Translations under genes and position numbers: made by a program
Notes under the pieces: model-generated
Database searches by the model: none
What the model was told of the DNA's origin: nothing
Seen by the model: the letters and a program-made list of their open reading frames with translations, nothing else
NCBI RefSeq assembly: GCF_006517395.1
Contig: NZ_VDCY01000008.1
Coordinates: forward strand, 1 to 64,000
Length of the DNA stretch: 64,000 bases
Direction: 5' to 3'
Source: Terrilactibacillus laevilacticus
GTDB taxonomy: Bacteria > Bacillota > Bacilli > Bacillales > Sporolactobacillaceae
Part shown: piece by piece, positions 17,332 through 26,084 of the stretch
How positions within the stretch are numbered: position 1 is the stretch's first letter
How the letters are laid out: every line of letters starts with the position of its first letter

Positions 17332-17781
17332 ATGATGAAATTACGAGATGAAATGCCAGAGTTAACCGGTGCAACAAATTGGGTTAATGGTGAAGTATCC
17401 AAAAATGATTTAATTGGGACTAAACCAACGCTTATTCACTTTTGGTCCGTCAGCTGTCATTTATGCAAAGAAGCGATGCCAAAAGTGAACGAGTTTCGAG
17501 ACAAATACAAAGATGAATTAAACATCGTAGCTGTTCATATGCCTCGTTCTGAGAATGATTTACCACTAGAACTAGTTAAAGAAAACGCTGAAAAATATGA
17601 TATCACTCAGCCTATTTTTGTTGATAATGAACATAAATTAGCCGATGCCTTCGATAATCAATATGTACCCGCCTATTACGTTTTTGATGCTGAAGGAAAT
17701 CTTCGCCATTTTCAAGCAGGTGGCAGTGGTATGAAGATGCTTGAAAAGAGGGTTAATCGAGTATTAGGAAAAACTATTTAA
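17332..17781 (+). CDS. Thioredoxin-like thiol-disulfide oxidoreductase
   Basis: A 149-aa TlpA/ResA-like thioredoxin-fold protein with the active site CHLC in FWSVSCHLCKEAMPKV and the cis-Pro loop YVPAYYVFD. There is no signal peptide from the chosen start (MMKLRDEMPEL), so it is likely cytoplasmic. That start follows AAGGAG by six bases and is preferred to an upstream ATG at 17293. It begins about 40 bp after the MFS gene stop, possibly in the same transcript. A strong bidirectional terminator follows. Confidence 0.85.
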   Translation: MMKLRDEMPELTGATNWVNGEVSKNDLIGTKPTLIHFWSVSCHLCKEAMPKVNEFRDKYKDELNIVAVHMPRSENDLPLELVKENAEKYDITQPIFVDNEHKLADAFDNQYVPAYYVFDAEGNLRHFQAGGSGMKMLEKRVNRVLGKTI

Positions 17782-17787
17782 TGGAAT

Positions 17788-17828
17788 AAAATAGACACAC
17801 AATGTCTCGTTCATTGTGTGTCTATTTT
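17788..17828. terminator. Bidirectional rho-independent terminator
   Basis: AAAATAGACACACAATG and CATTGTGTGTCTATTTT form a 17-bp perfect stem with a seven-base loop. It overlaps the last codons of the convergent VanZ-family gene. Confidence 0.92.
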
Positions 17829-18266
17829 GGATTTAAAGACCAAATATAATTTTACCGATAAATAATAGAGGAACCAACCTATACAAGCCCCTATTGTATT
17901 TAATGCAATATCATCTACATCAAATATCCTCTCAGCGAAAAGATACTGACATATCTCGATGGATGAACTAAAAAAAATCGATAGAAACAAGCACATATAT
18001 AATGTCCTTAGCTTATGATATAAAAAAGGAACCATGAAGCCAAAGGGAACAAACAGGCCAATATTGCCAACAACATTTTTTAATATAAGAACAACATTTC
18101 CTGTATCAAACATGAAATGAATGCTATTAAATAGAATTAAATTAACCGATTTGCCATAGGTGTAATGATTAAAGGTAAATAAGGTCACATAGAGTAAAAT
18201 GGCAATATACGTGTCGAATAATAATTCGATAAAACGCATCCATCTCTCTTTTAGAATATGTATCAA
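17811..18266 (-). CDS. VanZ family membrane protein
   Basis: A 151-aa protein with four predicted membrane helices and the VanZ pattern: GNIGLFVPFGFMVPFL, SIEICQYLFAERIFDVDDIALN and NTIGACIGWFLY. The prototype raises teicoplanin resistance; chromosomal homologues have no firm role. The TTG start follows AAAGGATG and is plausible; an inner ATG at 18239 is possible. The gene's 3' end is part of the shared terminator. Confidence 0.85.
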   Translation of the reverse strand: MIHILKERWMRFIELLFDTYIAILLYVTLFTFNHYTYGKSVNLILFNSIHFMFDTGNVVLILKNVVGNIGLFVPFGFMVPFLYHKLRTLYMCLFLSIFFSSSIEICQYLFAERIFDVDDIALNTIGACIGWFLYYLSVKLYLVFKSKIDTQ

Positions 18267-18387
18267 TGTTTACATCCTTTTCTAAAGCAATTTTTATATC
18301 TTTATGCTTGGATTAAGTGTTCTATTAATCTGTGACGTTTTTCCTTTACATTTTTTGTTGTTGTGTTATTATAAACTCATTCAAATT

Positions 18388-18402
18388 TAATAATGATTAT
18401 AA
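18388..18402 (+). promoter_or_regulatory. PerR-box-like operator upstream of the P-type ATPase
   Basis: TAATAATGATTATAA matches the PerR box TTATAATNATTATAA in 13 of 14 defined positions. It lies about 105 bp before the zosA/pfeT start, just after a TATAAA-type -10 candidate (about 18371). In B. subtilis, zosA/pfeT is a PerR target, so peroxide or iron control is expected. Confidence 0.7.
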
Positions 18403-18418
18403 TTTATTTCACTTTTCC

Positions 18419-18457
18419 AATGCTGTCGCATCTTTGCGGCAGCATTTCGAGTTTTTC
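18419..18457 (+). terminator. Leader hairpin before zosA
   Basis: AATGCTGTCGCA and TGCGGCAGCATT form a 12-bp stem with a four-base loop, followed by TCGAGTTTTTC. It lies within the presumed zosA leader and could be an attenuator, or a leftover terminator. Confidence 0.55.
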
Positions 18458-18508
18458 AAGGAATTGACGCTGATTATCTTTATCAATTAAAATGATTGGG
18501 TGATAAAA

Positions 18509-20422
18509 ATGGAGCAAAAAAATGAACTCATAAAAAAGCCAACAACTTTTTATGGAATCAATCTCTCATTTCTTAAACGGCACGGTGAACTTATTGCTGC
18601 TCTTATTAGCGGTATATTGATTCTTATTGGGTATGTGATCAACCACATGTCTACACAAACTCCATGGTATATCTTTCTCTTCGCTTACCTTATTGGCGGT
18701 TTTGCAAAAGCTAAAGAAGGTATTGAAGAAACCTTAAAAGAAAAAACATTGAACGTTGAATTGCTTATGATTTTTGCTGCTCTTGGTGCAGCTTTTATCC
18801 ACCACTGGTTTGAAGGCGCCATGTTAATTTTTATTTTTGCCTTAAGTGGAGCACTTGAAACCTATTCAACTGAAAAAAGTTCGAAAGCCTTGTCTTCCTT
18901 AATGAAATTGCAACCTGAAACAGCCACGCGATTAGACCATGGTCTAGTATCAACTGTTCCCGTCAATGAATTGAATCTTGGTGACCTTATTCAAATTAAA
19001 CCGAGTGAACGCGTACCTGCAGATGGCGTCATTGTAAAAGGGGAAACCACGATTGATGCTTCTTCAATGACAGGGGAATCGATACCCATTTTTAAAAAAG
19101 TCAATGATGAAGTCATGGCCGGGACCGTAAATCTAGAAGGACACTTAATTGTTAAAGTGACCAAAAGAAGTCAAGATTCCATGTTTAGTAGAATCTTACA
19201 TCTCGTACAATCTGCACAAAACGAAAAAGTTCCTGCACAAGCTTTTATTGAAAAATTTGAGAATCTATATGTTTCTTTTGTTCTTTTATTTGTTGCTCTC
19301 ATGCTGATCCTTCCTCCATTTTTGTTTGGCTGGACGTGGAGTCATACGATCTATCGAAGTATGGTATTACTCGTTGTGGCGTCACCTTGTGCTCTTGTAG
19401 CATCAACCACTCCGGCTATTTTGTCCGCCATAGCGAATGGAGCCCGAAATGGTATTCTCATAAAAGGAGGCATACATCTGCAACAACTGGCATCAATCCA
19501 AGCTATTGCCTTTGATAAGACAGGAACTTTAACAACTGGTTTACCAAAAGTCACCCAATTTGTTAATGTAAGTCCTATAACAAACGATGATCTATTAGGT
19601 CATGTTGCTGCTATTGAATCTCATACAACACATCCACTCGGTCTGGCTATCGTTGATTATGCAAAAGAGCATATCAAAACGATTCCAAATCCAGATCAAG
19701 TGAAGATTGTTCCCGGATATGGTGTGTATGGGCAAATAGATCAATGTGACTATAAAATAGGTAAGGCAAATCCTGAATTTATTGATGAGGTATCTCTTCA
19801 TCTGTTCCTAAAAGAGGTTCATATAAAGGAAAATCAATCTTTAGTTTTCATTGAAAGGAACGGTGAGGTCATCGGGTACATAGGCTTGAACGATGAAGTC
19901 AGAGAGACCTCAAAAGAAGCTATTACATCACTAAGACAATACGGGATAAAATCCGTTATGTTGACAGGGGATAACGAAAAAGTAGCCAAAACGATTATGG
20001 AGGAAACCGGTGTTGATTCCATGATTGCAGATTGTCTGCCTGACCAAAAAGCAACAGCCATTAAACAAATAAAGAAAGAATATGGATCGGTTGCGATGAT
20101 TGGTGACGGAATTAATGACACACCAGCACTTGCTACAGCTGATCTAGGCATTGGAATGGGGGCTGGAACAGATGCAGCTTTAGAAACGGCGGATATTATC
20201 CTTATGAAAAATGACTTAATGAAAATAATTGATACCGTCAAACTCTCCAAAAAGATGAATCGTATCATTAAGCAAAATATTGCATTTGCCCTAATGGTCA
20301 TTCTCGTTCTTGTTGTAAGTAATTTTATCGAGGTTTTAAATTTACCGTTGGGCGTTGTCGGTCACGAAGGAAGCACCATTCTTGTCATTTTAAATGGTCT
20401 AAGACTATTGAAAAATTCATAA
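18509..20422 (+). CDS. zosA: P1B-type metal-transporting ATPase (ZosA/PfeT-like)
   Basis: A heavy-metal P-type ATPase of 637 aa, the same length as B. subtilis ZosA/PfeT. Features in order: no N-terminal metal-binding domain, GGFAKAKEGIEETL and KTLNVELLMIFAALG in the membrane region, actuator motif MTGES, SPC motif in VASPCALVAS, phosphorylation site DKTGTLT, GDGINDTPALA hinge. The B. subtilis protein is a PerR-controlled Fe(II) efflux pump, first described as a zinc importer. ATG at 18509 follows GGGTGA; a GTG at 18500 is less likely. A PerR-like box lies upstream, which supports the assignment. Confidence 0.9.
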   Translation: MEQKNELIKKPTTFYGINLSFLKRHGELIAALISGILILIGYVINHMSTQTPWYIFLFAYLIGGFAKAKEGIEETLKEKTLNVELLMIFAALGAAFIHHWFEGAMLIFIFALSGALETYSTEKSSKALSSLMKLQPETATRLDHGLVSTVPVNELNLGDLIQIKPSERVPADGVIVKGETTIDASSMTGESIPIFKKVNDEVMAGTVNLEGHLIVKVTKRSQDSMFSRILHLVQSAQNEKVPAQAFIEKFENLYVSFVLLFVALMLILPPFLFGWTWSHTIYRSMVLLVVASPCALVASTTPAILSAIANGARNGILIKGGIHLQQLASIQAIAFDKTGTLTTGLPKVTQFVNVSPITNDDLLGHVAAIESHTTHPLGLAIVDYAKEHIKTIPNPDQVKIVPGYGVYGQIDQCDYKIGKANPEFIDEVSLHLFLKEVHIKENQSLVFIERNGEVIGYIGLNDEVRETSKEAITSLRQYGIKSVMLTGDNEKVAKTIMEETGVDSMIADCLPDQKATAIKQIKKEYGSVAMIGDGINDTPALATADLGIGMGAGTDAALETADIILMKNDLMKIIDTVKLSKKMNRIIKQNIAFALMVILVLVVSNFIEVLNLPLGVVGHEGSTILVILNGLRLLKNS

Positions 20423-20552
20423 TCAAATGTTGTTTTTGGCAAATGGGCAACGCGAGTGACTTGCCTTGACGCTTGCGTGAAGCTCAAATACTAACCAAAA
20501 CAACGATCTTTACTAAGACGAATTTTTTTACACTACCTATCTTTTTCAATAA

Positions 20553-20590
20553 TAAAACGAAGTAGTTTACGACCAAACTACTTCGTTTTA
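20553..20590. terminator. Bidirectional rho-independent terminator
   Basis: TAAAACGAAGTAGTTT and AAACTACTTCGTTTTA form a 16-bp stem between the convergent ATPase and yfkH. It includes the yfkH stop codon. Confidence 0.9.
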
Positions 20591-21430
20591 ATTATGTTTA
20601 TATTTTATATATCGGTAAACCGCATTAATTTCTCCACCAACGATAATGGTTAATGCCGTTATATAAAACCATAACATTAGGATAATAATACCGCCTAGAG
20701 TTCCATACGTGGAGGCGTAATTCCCAAAATATTTAATGTAAAATGAAAAACCAAATGATACAACTTGCCAACTTACTGCAGCTACAACGGCCCCAACGAT
20801 AACATCTTTTATGTGCAACTTTTTGTTTGGACAGAAATAATATAGTAAAGCAAAAATGATAATAACAATTACAAAAGTTATTAATAAACTTAGCAAATGC
20901 CAAATGGTGGCGAAACCATCTGAAAAGCCCAATTTGTGTAAGATACTGTTAAAAACAGCTCCTCCAATGACATTAATACCAAGAGAGATAATTATGACAA
21001 AAACCATTGAAACAGTAAAAAGAATTGCTAATAAACGTTGATAAATAAATGATCGTGTTTCCTCAACATCATAAGCATGGTTTAAAGCACGGATTAAAGC
21101 ATTTAAGGCATTTGATGCCGGCCAAAGCGTTGCAATAACCCCAAATGATAATAAACCACCATTTTTATTAAATACATTGTTAACGTTGTCCTTGACAACA
21201 TCATGTAAAGCTTCTGGTGCATAACTTTGCAAGAGATCTAAAAATTGAGACTGATCTATCCCTAAATATGGAATAATGGCAAATAAAAAAATAAGGAAAG
21301 GGAACAGCGACAACAAAAAGTAATAAGCTAAAGTTGCCGCTATGTCCAACGTCCCTTCCTTTGTAAATCTTCTAATGAAACGTTTTATAATCACCTTTAT
21401 GTCTGTACGTTGACTTGGTTCCTCCATCAT
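20588..21430 (-). CDS. yfkH: YihY/BrkB family membrane protein (YfkH)
   Basis: A 280-aa protein with about six membrane helices and the family motifs DIAATLAYYFLLSLFPFLIF, LWPASNALNALIRALNHAYD and YGTLGGIIILMLWFYIT. This family was once annotated as RNase BN, which is incorrect; the function is unknown. A GGAGAGG site precedes the ATG. yfkH is in the same general region in B. subtilis. Confidence 0.88.
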   Translation of the reverse strand: MMEEPSQRTDIKVIIKRFIRRFTKEGTLDIAATLAYYFLLSLFPFLIFLFAIIPYLGIDQSQFLDLLQSYAPEALHDVVKDNVNNVFNKNGGLLSFGVIATLWPASNALNALIRALNHAYDVEETRSFIYQRLLAILFTVSMVFVIIISLGINVIGGAVFNSILHKLGFSDGFATIWHLLSLLITFVIVIIIFALLYYFCPNKKLHIKDVIVGAVVAAVSWQVVSFGFSFYIKYFGNYASTYGTLGGIIILMLWFYITALTIIVGGEINAVYRYIKYKHN

Positions 21431-21491
21431 TAGTTTTCCTCTCCCATCTCATACCTTTTCATGGTATCATTTTCGGGTCATTGCTTATTGA

Positions 21492-22169
21492 TTAATGAAT
21501 AGTTGTTGAATTTTTTTGAGTACCGGTGCTATTCTTAATATCTTTTATTGCAGAATTAATTTTCTCTTTTTCTTTGCTTGGAAGATGATTTATATAATCT
21601 TCAGCATTTGTTGAACTCGTCATCTTAGTTTGATTTTTTGTCATGTTGGATGTTGCCGCGTTACTCTTTGGTGTCGTGAATGTAGTTGGCTGAGTTTGAG
21701 TAGCGCTTTGAACGGGCGTTGTTTTCCCCTGTGTTGAACTAGTTGGTGCATCTAGAACCGCTTGAGCAACACTTGATGTTAAATTGCCCGACTGCCCGCC
21801 AATAACAGATTGGCTCGAATTTTTTATTTTCGAAGCTATGTCTGTCAATTCACTTCCTGCTTCAATTGCATAATTAACCGCTTCTGAAGAACTTTTTCGG
21901 ACTTGATCAACGTCACTGACCATTTTTGTAAAGTCGTCAGACACTTCTTGGGCCATTAAGCGTAAATTATTGCCGGTGTTTTTAATATATTGACTAACTT
22001 GGTTAGGGTTAGTCCACAGTGTATATATTAATTTCCCGCAATTGGAAGTGGCTGTTTTCATGGTCTGTTTTAATGAGCGTCTAGATTCTCTATTCATAAG
22101 AGAAACAGTGGCGCCTAATAGACCTCCGATTAGCGCATATCTTCTTATCGTGCTTTTATTATTCCCCAT
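21492..22169 (-). CDS. YtxH-like membrane-anchored protein
   Basis: A 225-aa protein with one short hydrophobic segment near the N terminus (RRYALIGGLLGATVSLM), a helical middle (about 30-110) and a Ser/Thr/Gln-rich, probably disordered second half. This layout resembles YtxH-domain general stress proteins, but the match is loose. ATG at 22169 follows AAGGAGGGAAATCG; an upstream start at 22199 is less likely. It may share a transcript with yfkH, 61 bp downstream. Confidence 0.7.
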   Translation of the reverse strand: MGNNKSTIRRYALIGGLLGATVSLMNRESRRSLKQTMKTATSNCGKLIYTLWTNPNQVSQYIKNTGNNLRLMAQEVSDDFTKMVSDVDQVRKSSSEAVNYAIEAGSELTDIASKIKNSSQSVIGGQSGNLTSSVAQAVLDAPTSSTQGKTTPVQSATQTQPTTFTTPKSNAATSNMTKNQTKMTSSTNAEDYINHLPSKEKEKINSAIKDIKNSTGTQKNSTTIH

Positions 22170-22312
22170 CGATTTCCCTCCTTTTTTATTCTGTGACAAT
22201 AAAGGTCACTTTCCTATTTTGTTCAAAATACTTGCGAATATGAGGATAAAAGGCATTCAATCAATTACTAAATAGTGCTAAAATGCTATTAGGACAGAAA
22301 GGACGTGCGCGG

Positions 22313-23023
22313 GTGGCTTACATAGACGTTAATAACATTTCACTTAAAAAACGAAGCAGGCCTATTCTTCACCATATCTCTTTTTCCATTCACAAGGGGA
22401 CAATAACGTGCATCTACGGTCCATCGGGTTCTGGAAAGTCATTGTTATTGAACACATTAGCTGGATATTGTCCTTTGCAAGAAGGAACAATATCTTGTAA
22501 TGACCAACCTATTGAAAAACTATACTTAATACAAAAAATGGGATTCATGCCTCAAACAGGTGGCTTATATCCATTTTTAAATGCAAAAGAGCATATGACT
22601 TATTATTCTAGACTTTATCAATTACCGCATAAAACCACTCAAGTCCGAATTAAAGAGTTGCTTAGTCTAGTTGAACTATGGGGACATTCCCATACTTTGG
22701 TCTCTCAATATACAAATGATATGAAGCGATCCCTATCGCTCGCTATTTCATTGCTACACAGACCTTCTTTATTATTATTAGATGAACCGACCTATGGTAT
22801 TAATCCTGTTTTAAATAAAAGGATTTGGAATTATTTAAAGGACCTTGCTTCTTCTTTTGGAACAACCATCGTGATGGCTACGTCACTTGAAGAAGAAGTA
22901 AGAATGAATAGCCATGTGCTCTTATTACAAAAAGGCTCATTGATTTATGATGGTACCGTGCCGGACCTCTTTAATTTAACCCATCAAACAACTATTAATG
23001 ATGCTTATACTCATTTAAGTTAA
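22313..23023 (+). CDS. ABC transporter ATP-binding protein with degenerate signature
   Basis: A 236-aa nucleotide-binding subunit. Walker A is intact (GPSGSGKS) and Walker B is LLLLDEPT. The signature, normally LSGGM/Q-KR, reads SQYTNDMKRSLSLA, so the glycines that contact ATP are missing. The switch His is replaced in VMATSLEE, and the D-loop reads GINP. GTG at 22313 follows AAAGGA and is preferred to ATG at 22283. No permease gene is adjacent. It may be regulatory or inactive as an ATPase; it opens the 22-31 kb island. Confidence 0.82.
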   Translation: MAYIDVNNISLKKRSRPILHHISFSIHKGTITCIYGPSGSGKSLLLNTLAGYCPLQEGTISCNDQPIEKLYLIQKMGFMPQTGGLYPFLNAKEHMTYYSRLYQLPHKTTQVRIKELLSLVELWGHSHTLVSQYTNDMKRSLSLAISLLHRPSLLLLDEPTYGINPVLNKRIWNYLKDLASSFGTTIVMATSLEEEVRMNSHVLLLQKGSLIYDGTVPDLFNLTHQTTINDAYTHLS

Positions 23024-23037
23024 TTTTAATTAACCCT

Positions 23038-23081
23038 TGGGACAAACTAATGACTTATCATCAAAAGGTTGTCTCTTTTTT
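23038..23081 (+). terminator. Rho-independent terminator
   Basis: GGGACAA and TTGTCTC arms (one G-U pair) with a long loop, then a T7 run, directly after the ABC ATPase gene. Confidence 0.65.
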
Positions 23082-23136
23082 TGTCCCTTTTTATACATTT
23101 AGTTCCCTCTCTCTTTTATACATAAACCCAATTATA

Positions 23137-23247
23137 TGAATAAATAAAGCAGGTGCAGTCTATAAATCAGTGAATGGAATCCACGGTCATTTTTATCTTT
23201 GATTAGATATTTAAATATATACTATTTAAAATTACAATTTTTATTCA
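23137..23247. promoter_or_regulatory. Two possible ArgR/AhrC (ARG) boxes
   Basis: TGAATAAATAAAGCA at 23137-23151 and, on the minus strand, TGAATAAAAATTG at 23235-23247 resemble the B. subtilis ARG box (TGAATAAAAATTCA). They lie 90-200 bp upstream of the arginine-deiminase-superfamily gene that starts the island. The region is very AT-rich, so chance matches are possible. Confidence 0.4.
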
Positions 23248-23338
23248 CACTCAATATCCAATATGATAAATTTATAAAGATTTTAACGATTCAGTCAATG
23301 TTAGGTGTGTGTGAAAGAAATCGAAAGGAGCCAGTATT

Positions 23339-24328
23339 TTGTCTAGGTTACATGAATTTTTAGGCGAAAATTTTGTTAAAGAACCCGCTTCAGACAAAGG
23401 ACTACTAGAAAAGTTTTGGGACAATAATTGGGGCGTAACCAATTCTGTAGGTAAAATAAGAAAAATCCTTGTTCACCGCCCCGATAAAGAAGTTCATGCT
23501 CTTCAAAATGCAAAATTTGATCCCAAGGCTGAAGCTCTCATTCTTAGAGACGATGATGGTGAAATTGTAAGTTATTGTCTTCATGAAACAGCGCCAGATT
23601 TAGCTTTAATGCAAGCACAGCATGATAAGATGGTCAGCATATTAAAAGCAGAAGGGATTGAAGTGATTGAACTTGAAGATGATGGCAAATTAATCACAAA
23701 CAAACTCTTTGCAAGAGATGTCGGCATGGTCGTTCCTGGTGGTTTAATTTTAACTCGTTTCGCTTTTAAATTTAGATACGGGGAAACACGGCTTGCCCTT
23801 AGAACAGCTGCAAGAATTGGTATGCCTGTCCTAGCATCTATTCAAGGCAATGGCTATGCAGAAGGCGGCAGTTTTGCTGTATTAGATGCAAAAACAGCCA
23901 TTGTTGGACGATCCATTCGCGTGAACCAAGAAGGAATCAATCAATTAAGAGATATATTATCTTGGCAAGGCATGGAACTAATTGTTGTCGACCTGCCTGC
24001 TCATTTAATTCATCTAGATGAAACGTTTATGATGGTTGATCGAGATAAAGCCTTAGTCGACATAACAAATCTTCCTCATTGGTTTTTGGAATTATTGCAA
24101 GATCGTGGAATTAAACTCATTATCACGGACCCTAATGATCCCCCACTAACCAATAACTGTTTATGCTTGTCACCAGGAAAAGTGCTATTTTCTGAAAAAG
24201 GTCAATCGACCATGAAAAAGTTACAAGAAAACAATATTGAGGTTATTCCGATCAATATTAATGAGATTAATGCAATGGGTGGAGGGCTTCACTGTTCAAC
24301 ATTGGTGCTAGATAGAGACGATATATAA
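23339..24328 (+). CDS. Arginine deiminase superfamily (DDAH-like) amidinohydrolase
   Basis: A 329-aa guanidino-group-modifying enzyme of the pentein fold. Expected active-site elements are present: RDVGMVVPGG, the Glu-Gly-Gly of YAEGGSF, the His of HLDETFMMVD, and the nucleophile Cys in GGGLHCSTLVL near the C terminus. This fits dimethylargininase or a related arginine/agmatine-type hydrolase; the substrate cannot be read from sequence. TTG start eight bases after AAAGGAG. It is followed 57 bp later by rocB and then by artPQM, which argues for arginine or a guanidino compound as substrate. Confidence 0.86.
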   Translation: MSRLHEFLGENFVKEPASDKGLLEKFWDNNWGVTNSVGKIRKILVHRPDKEVHALQNAKFDPKAEALILRDDDGEIVSYCLHETAPDLALMQAQHDKMVSILKAEGIEVIELEDDGKLITNKLFARDVGMVVPGGLILTRFAFKFRYGETRLALRTAARIGMPVLASIQGNGYAEGGSFAVLDAKTAIVGRSIRVNQEGINQLRDILSWQGMELIVVDLPAHLIHLDETFMMVDRDKALVDITNLPHWFLELLQDRGIKLIITDPNDPPLTNNCLCLSPGKVLFSEKGQSTMKKLQENNIEVIPININEINAMGGGLHCSTLVLDRDDI

Positions 24329-24385
24329 AGAGAAAAAGACACCTGCACATGTCTCTATACCACCTGAATGAAGGAGCGTATCAAG

Positions 24386-26071
24386 ATGTATGAACATATT
24401 AAAGATCTTTCTTTCTCAAATAAAATTGAATTTCTAACTCGCTCGCTCGTTAATATTTCAAGTATCAATGGGACTTCTGGTGAAGTTGATTTAGCCAAAA
24501 CGATTGAAAAAATATTACGCTCATTCCCTTACTTTAAAGAAAATCCAAGTAAAGTATGGACGCAGCAGCTTCAAGATGATCCACTCGGAAGACAAAATGT
24601 CTTTGCTTTATTAAGAAGCAAATCAAAAAATGATAAAACAGTTATATACCATGCGCATATGGATACTGTGGGCATAGACGATTTTGGAAGTTTAAAGACA
24701 TCTGCTTTTCAATCAAATGAGCTGGAACAATATTTTAGGGTGTATGATCAAGACCCTGAAGTTAAACAAGACGCCTCGACTGGTGAATGGTTATTTGGTC
24801 GAGGGGCGCTCGACATGAAAAGCGGCATCGCTGTTCATCTTGTTAATTTGTTGTCTTATTCAGAAAGAAGAGAAGAGTTAAACGGAAATATTTTAGTCAT
24901 GTTTAATCCGGTTGAAGAAAACCAACATACAGGTGTCATTGAAGCTACAAAAGAACTTAATCGTTTAAGAATTGAAGAAAAATTACATTACGCAATGGCT
25001 ATTAACAGTGACTTTAATAGCCCTCTCTATCCAAATGATCCGAATCGCTATATTTACACAGGCAATGCAGGTAAATTACTCGGATGTTTTTATATCAAGG
25101 GCCGCGAAGCTCACGTTGGACAAACACTAACAGGTGTTGATCCAACATTAATTGCGAGTCGTATTAATGATCATCTTAACAATAATATGGACTTTGCCGA
25201 GTCGATACCGAATGAAACTGTCTTACCACCATCATGTCTCTTTCAACGAGATCAAAAAGAATTTTACAATGTCCAAACAGCCGGAAAGTCTCATCTGTAT
25301 TTTAACTATTTTTTATATGAAGCTTCTCCAAGTGAGGTATTGGAAAAATTAATTCATGTGGCCAAGCAATCATGCGAAGAAGTTAAACTTTATCTTGGAT
25401 CTCAATATAAACGATTTCTTGCAAATAGTGCTCTCATAGATGATCAAACGGATTGGAATATCAAGGTTTACGGATATGATCATTATATTAATCATATTAA
25501 ATCTCAAGGCATTGACGTCGATTCAGTTGTTAAAGCGACTGTTAGTCAATATCCGGATGCAGACATTCGTGACGTTTGTTTTCATATTGTAGATGCACTT
25601 GAGCAACTTGATCATGATAAGCAGCCTAAAGTCATTGTCTTCTTTGGGCCTCCTTATTGCCCACATAATTATTTGGAAGATCATGTCGATGATCAAAGAC
25701 AATGCAGACTGATTCTTGAACACGCCATTGACAAAATTGCAAATGAAACGAATGAATCTTTTGCCATCAAGAAGTTTTTCCCATATCTTTCAGACAGCAG
25801 CTATCTTTCCATGAATGGGACTGAAGATGATGCTGAAGATTTAAAAATGAATATTCCTGTTTGGGATCATTTATATCAACTTCCATTGGATCTGATTCAT
25901 CATTTAAACATCCCATCTATTAATATTGGTGTTTATGGAAAAGACGCCCATCAGTGGACCGAGAGAGTCTATAAGCCTTACTCATTCCATGTTCTCCCAA
26001 TGTTAATACAGGAAATCACAAATACAACATTGAAGGGTATTAACTCTTTAAGTTATAATACAAAAAAATAG
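24386..26071 (+). CDS. rocB: M20 family peptidase, arginine utilisation protein RocB
   Basis: A 561-aa M20-type metallo-hydrolase matching RocB. The first half has the zinc-site motifs HAHMDTVG, GRGALDMKSG and NPVEENQHTG; the C-terminal part has VPVWDHLYQLP-like and DAHQWTERVY motifs. RocB belongs to the rocABC arginine catabolic operon in B. subtilis, and its reaction is unknown. ATG at 24386 follows AAGGAG by nine bases; an upstream ATG at 24368 overlaps that site. Here it stands without rocA or rocC, between a DDAH-like hydrolase and an artP-type binding protein. Confidence 0.9.
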   Translation: MYEHIKDLSFSNKIEFLTRSLVNISSINGTSGEVDLAKTIEKILRSFPYFKENPSKVWTQQLQDDPLGRQNVFALLRSKSKNDKTVIYHAHMDTVGIDDFGSLKTSAFQSNELEQYFRVYDQDPEVKQDASTGEWLFGRGALDMKSGIAVHLVNLLSYSERREELNGNILVMFNPVEENQHTGVIEATKELNRLRIEEKLHYAMAINSDFNSPLYPNDPNRYIYTGNAGKLLGCFYIKGREAHVGQTLTGVDPTLIASRINDHLNNNMDFAESIPNETVLPPSCLFQRDQKEFYNVQTAGKSHLYFNYFLYEASPSEVLEKLIHVAKQSCEEVKLYLGSQYKRFLANSALIDDQTDWNIKVYGYDHYINHIKSQGIDVDSVVKATVSQYPDADIRDVCFHIVDALEQLDHDKQPKVIVFFGPPYCPHNYLEDHVDDQRQCRLILEHAIDKIANETNESFAIKKFFPYLSDSSYLSMNGTEDDAEDLKMNIPVWDHLYQLPLDLIHHLNIPSINIGVYGKDAHQWTERVYKPYSFHVLPMLIQEITNTTLKGINSLSYNTKK

Positions 26072-26084
26072 AGGAGTGTTTCTT

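Noticed and set aside
20423-20550. Short interspersed GTTGTTTTTGGC motif (also near 34060, 40555 and 57145)
   Set aside because: A 12-14 bp similarity recurs after several genes, but without shared flanks or consistent ends; too short to call a repeat family.
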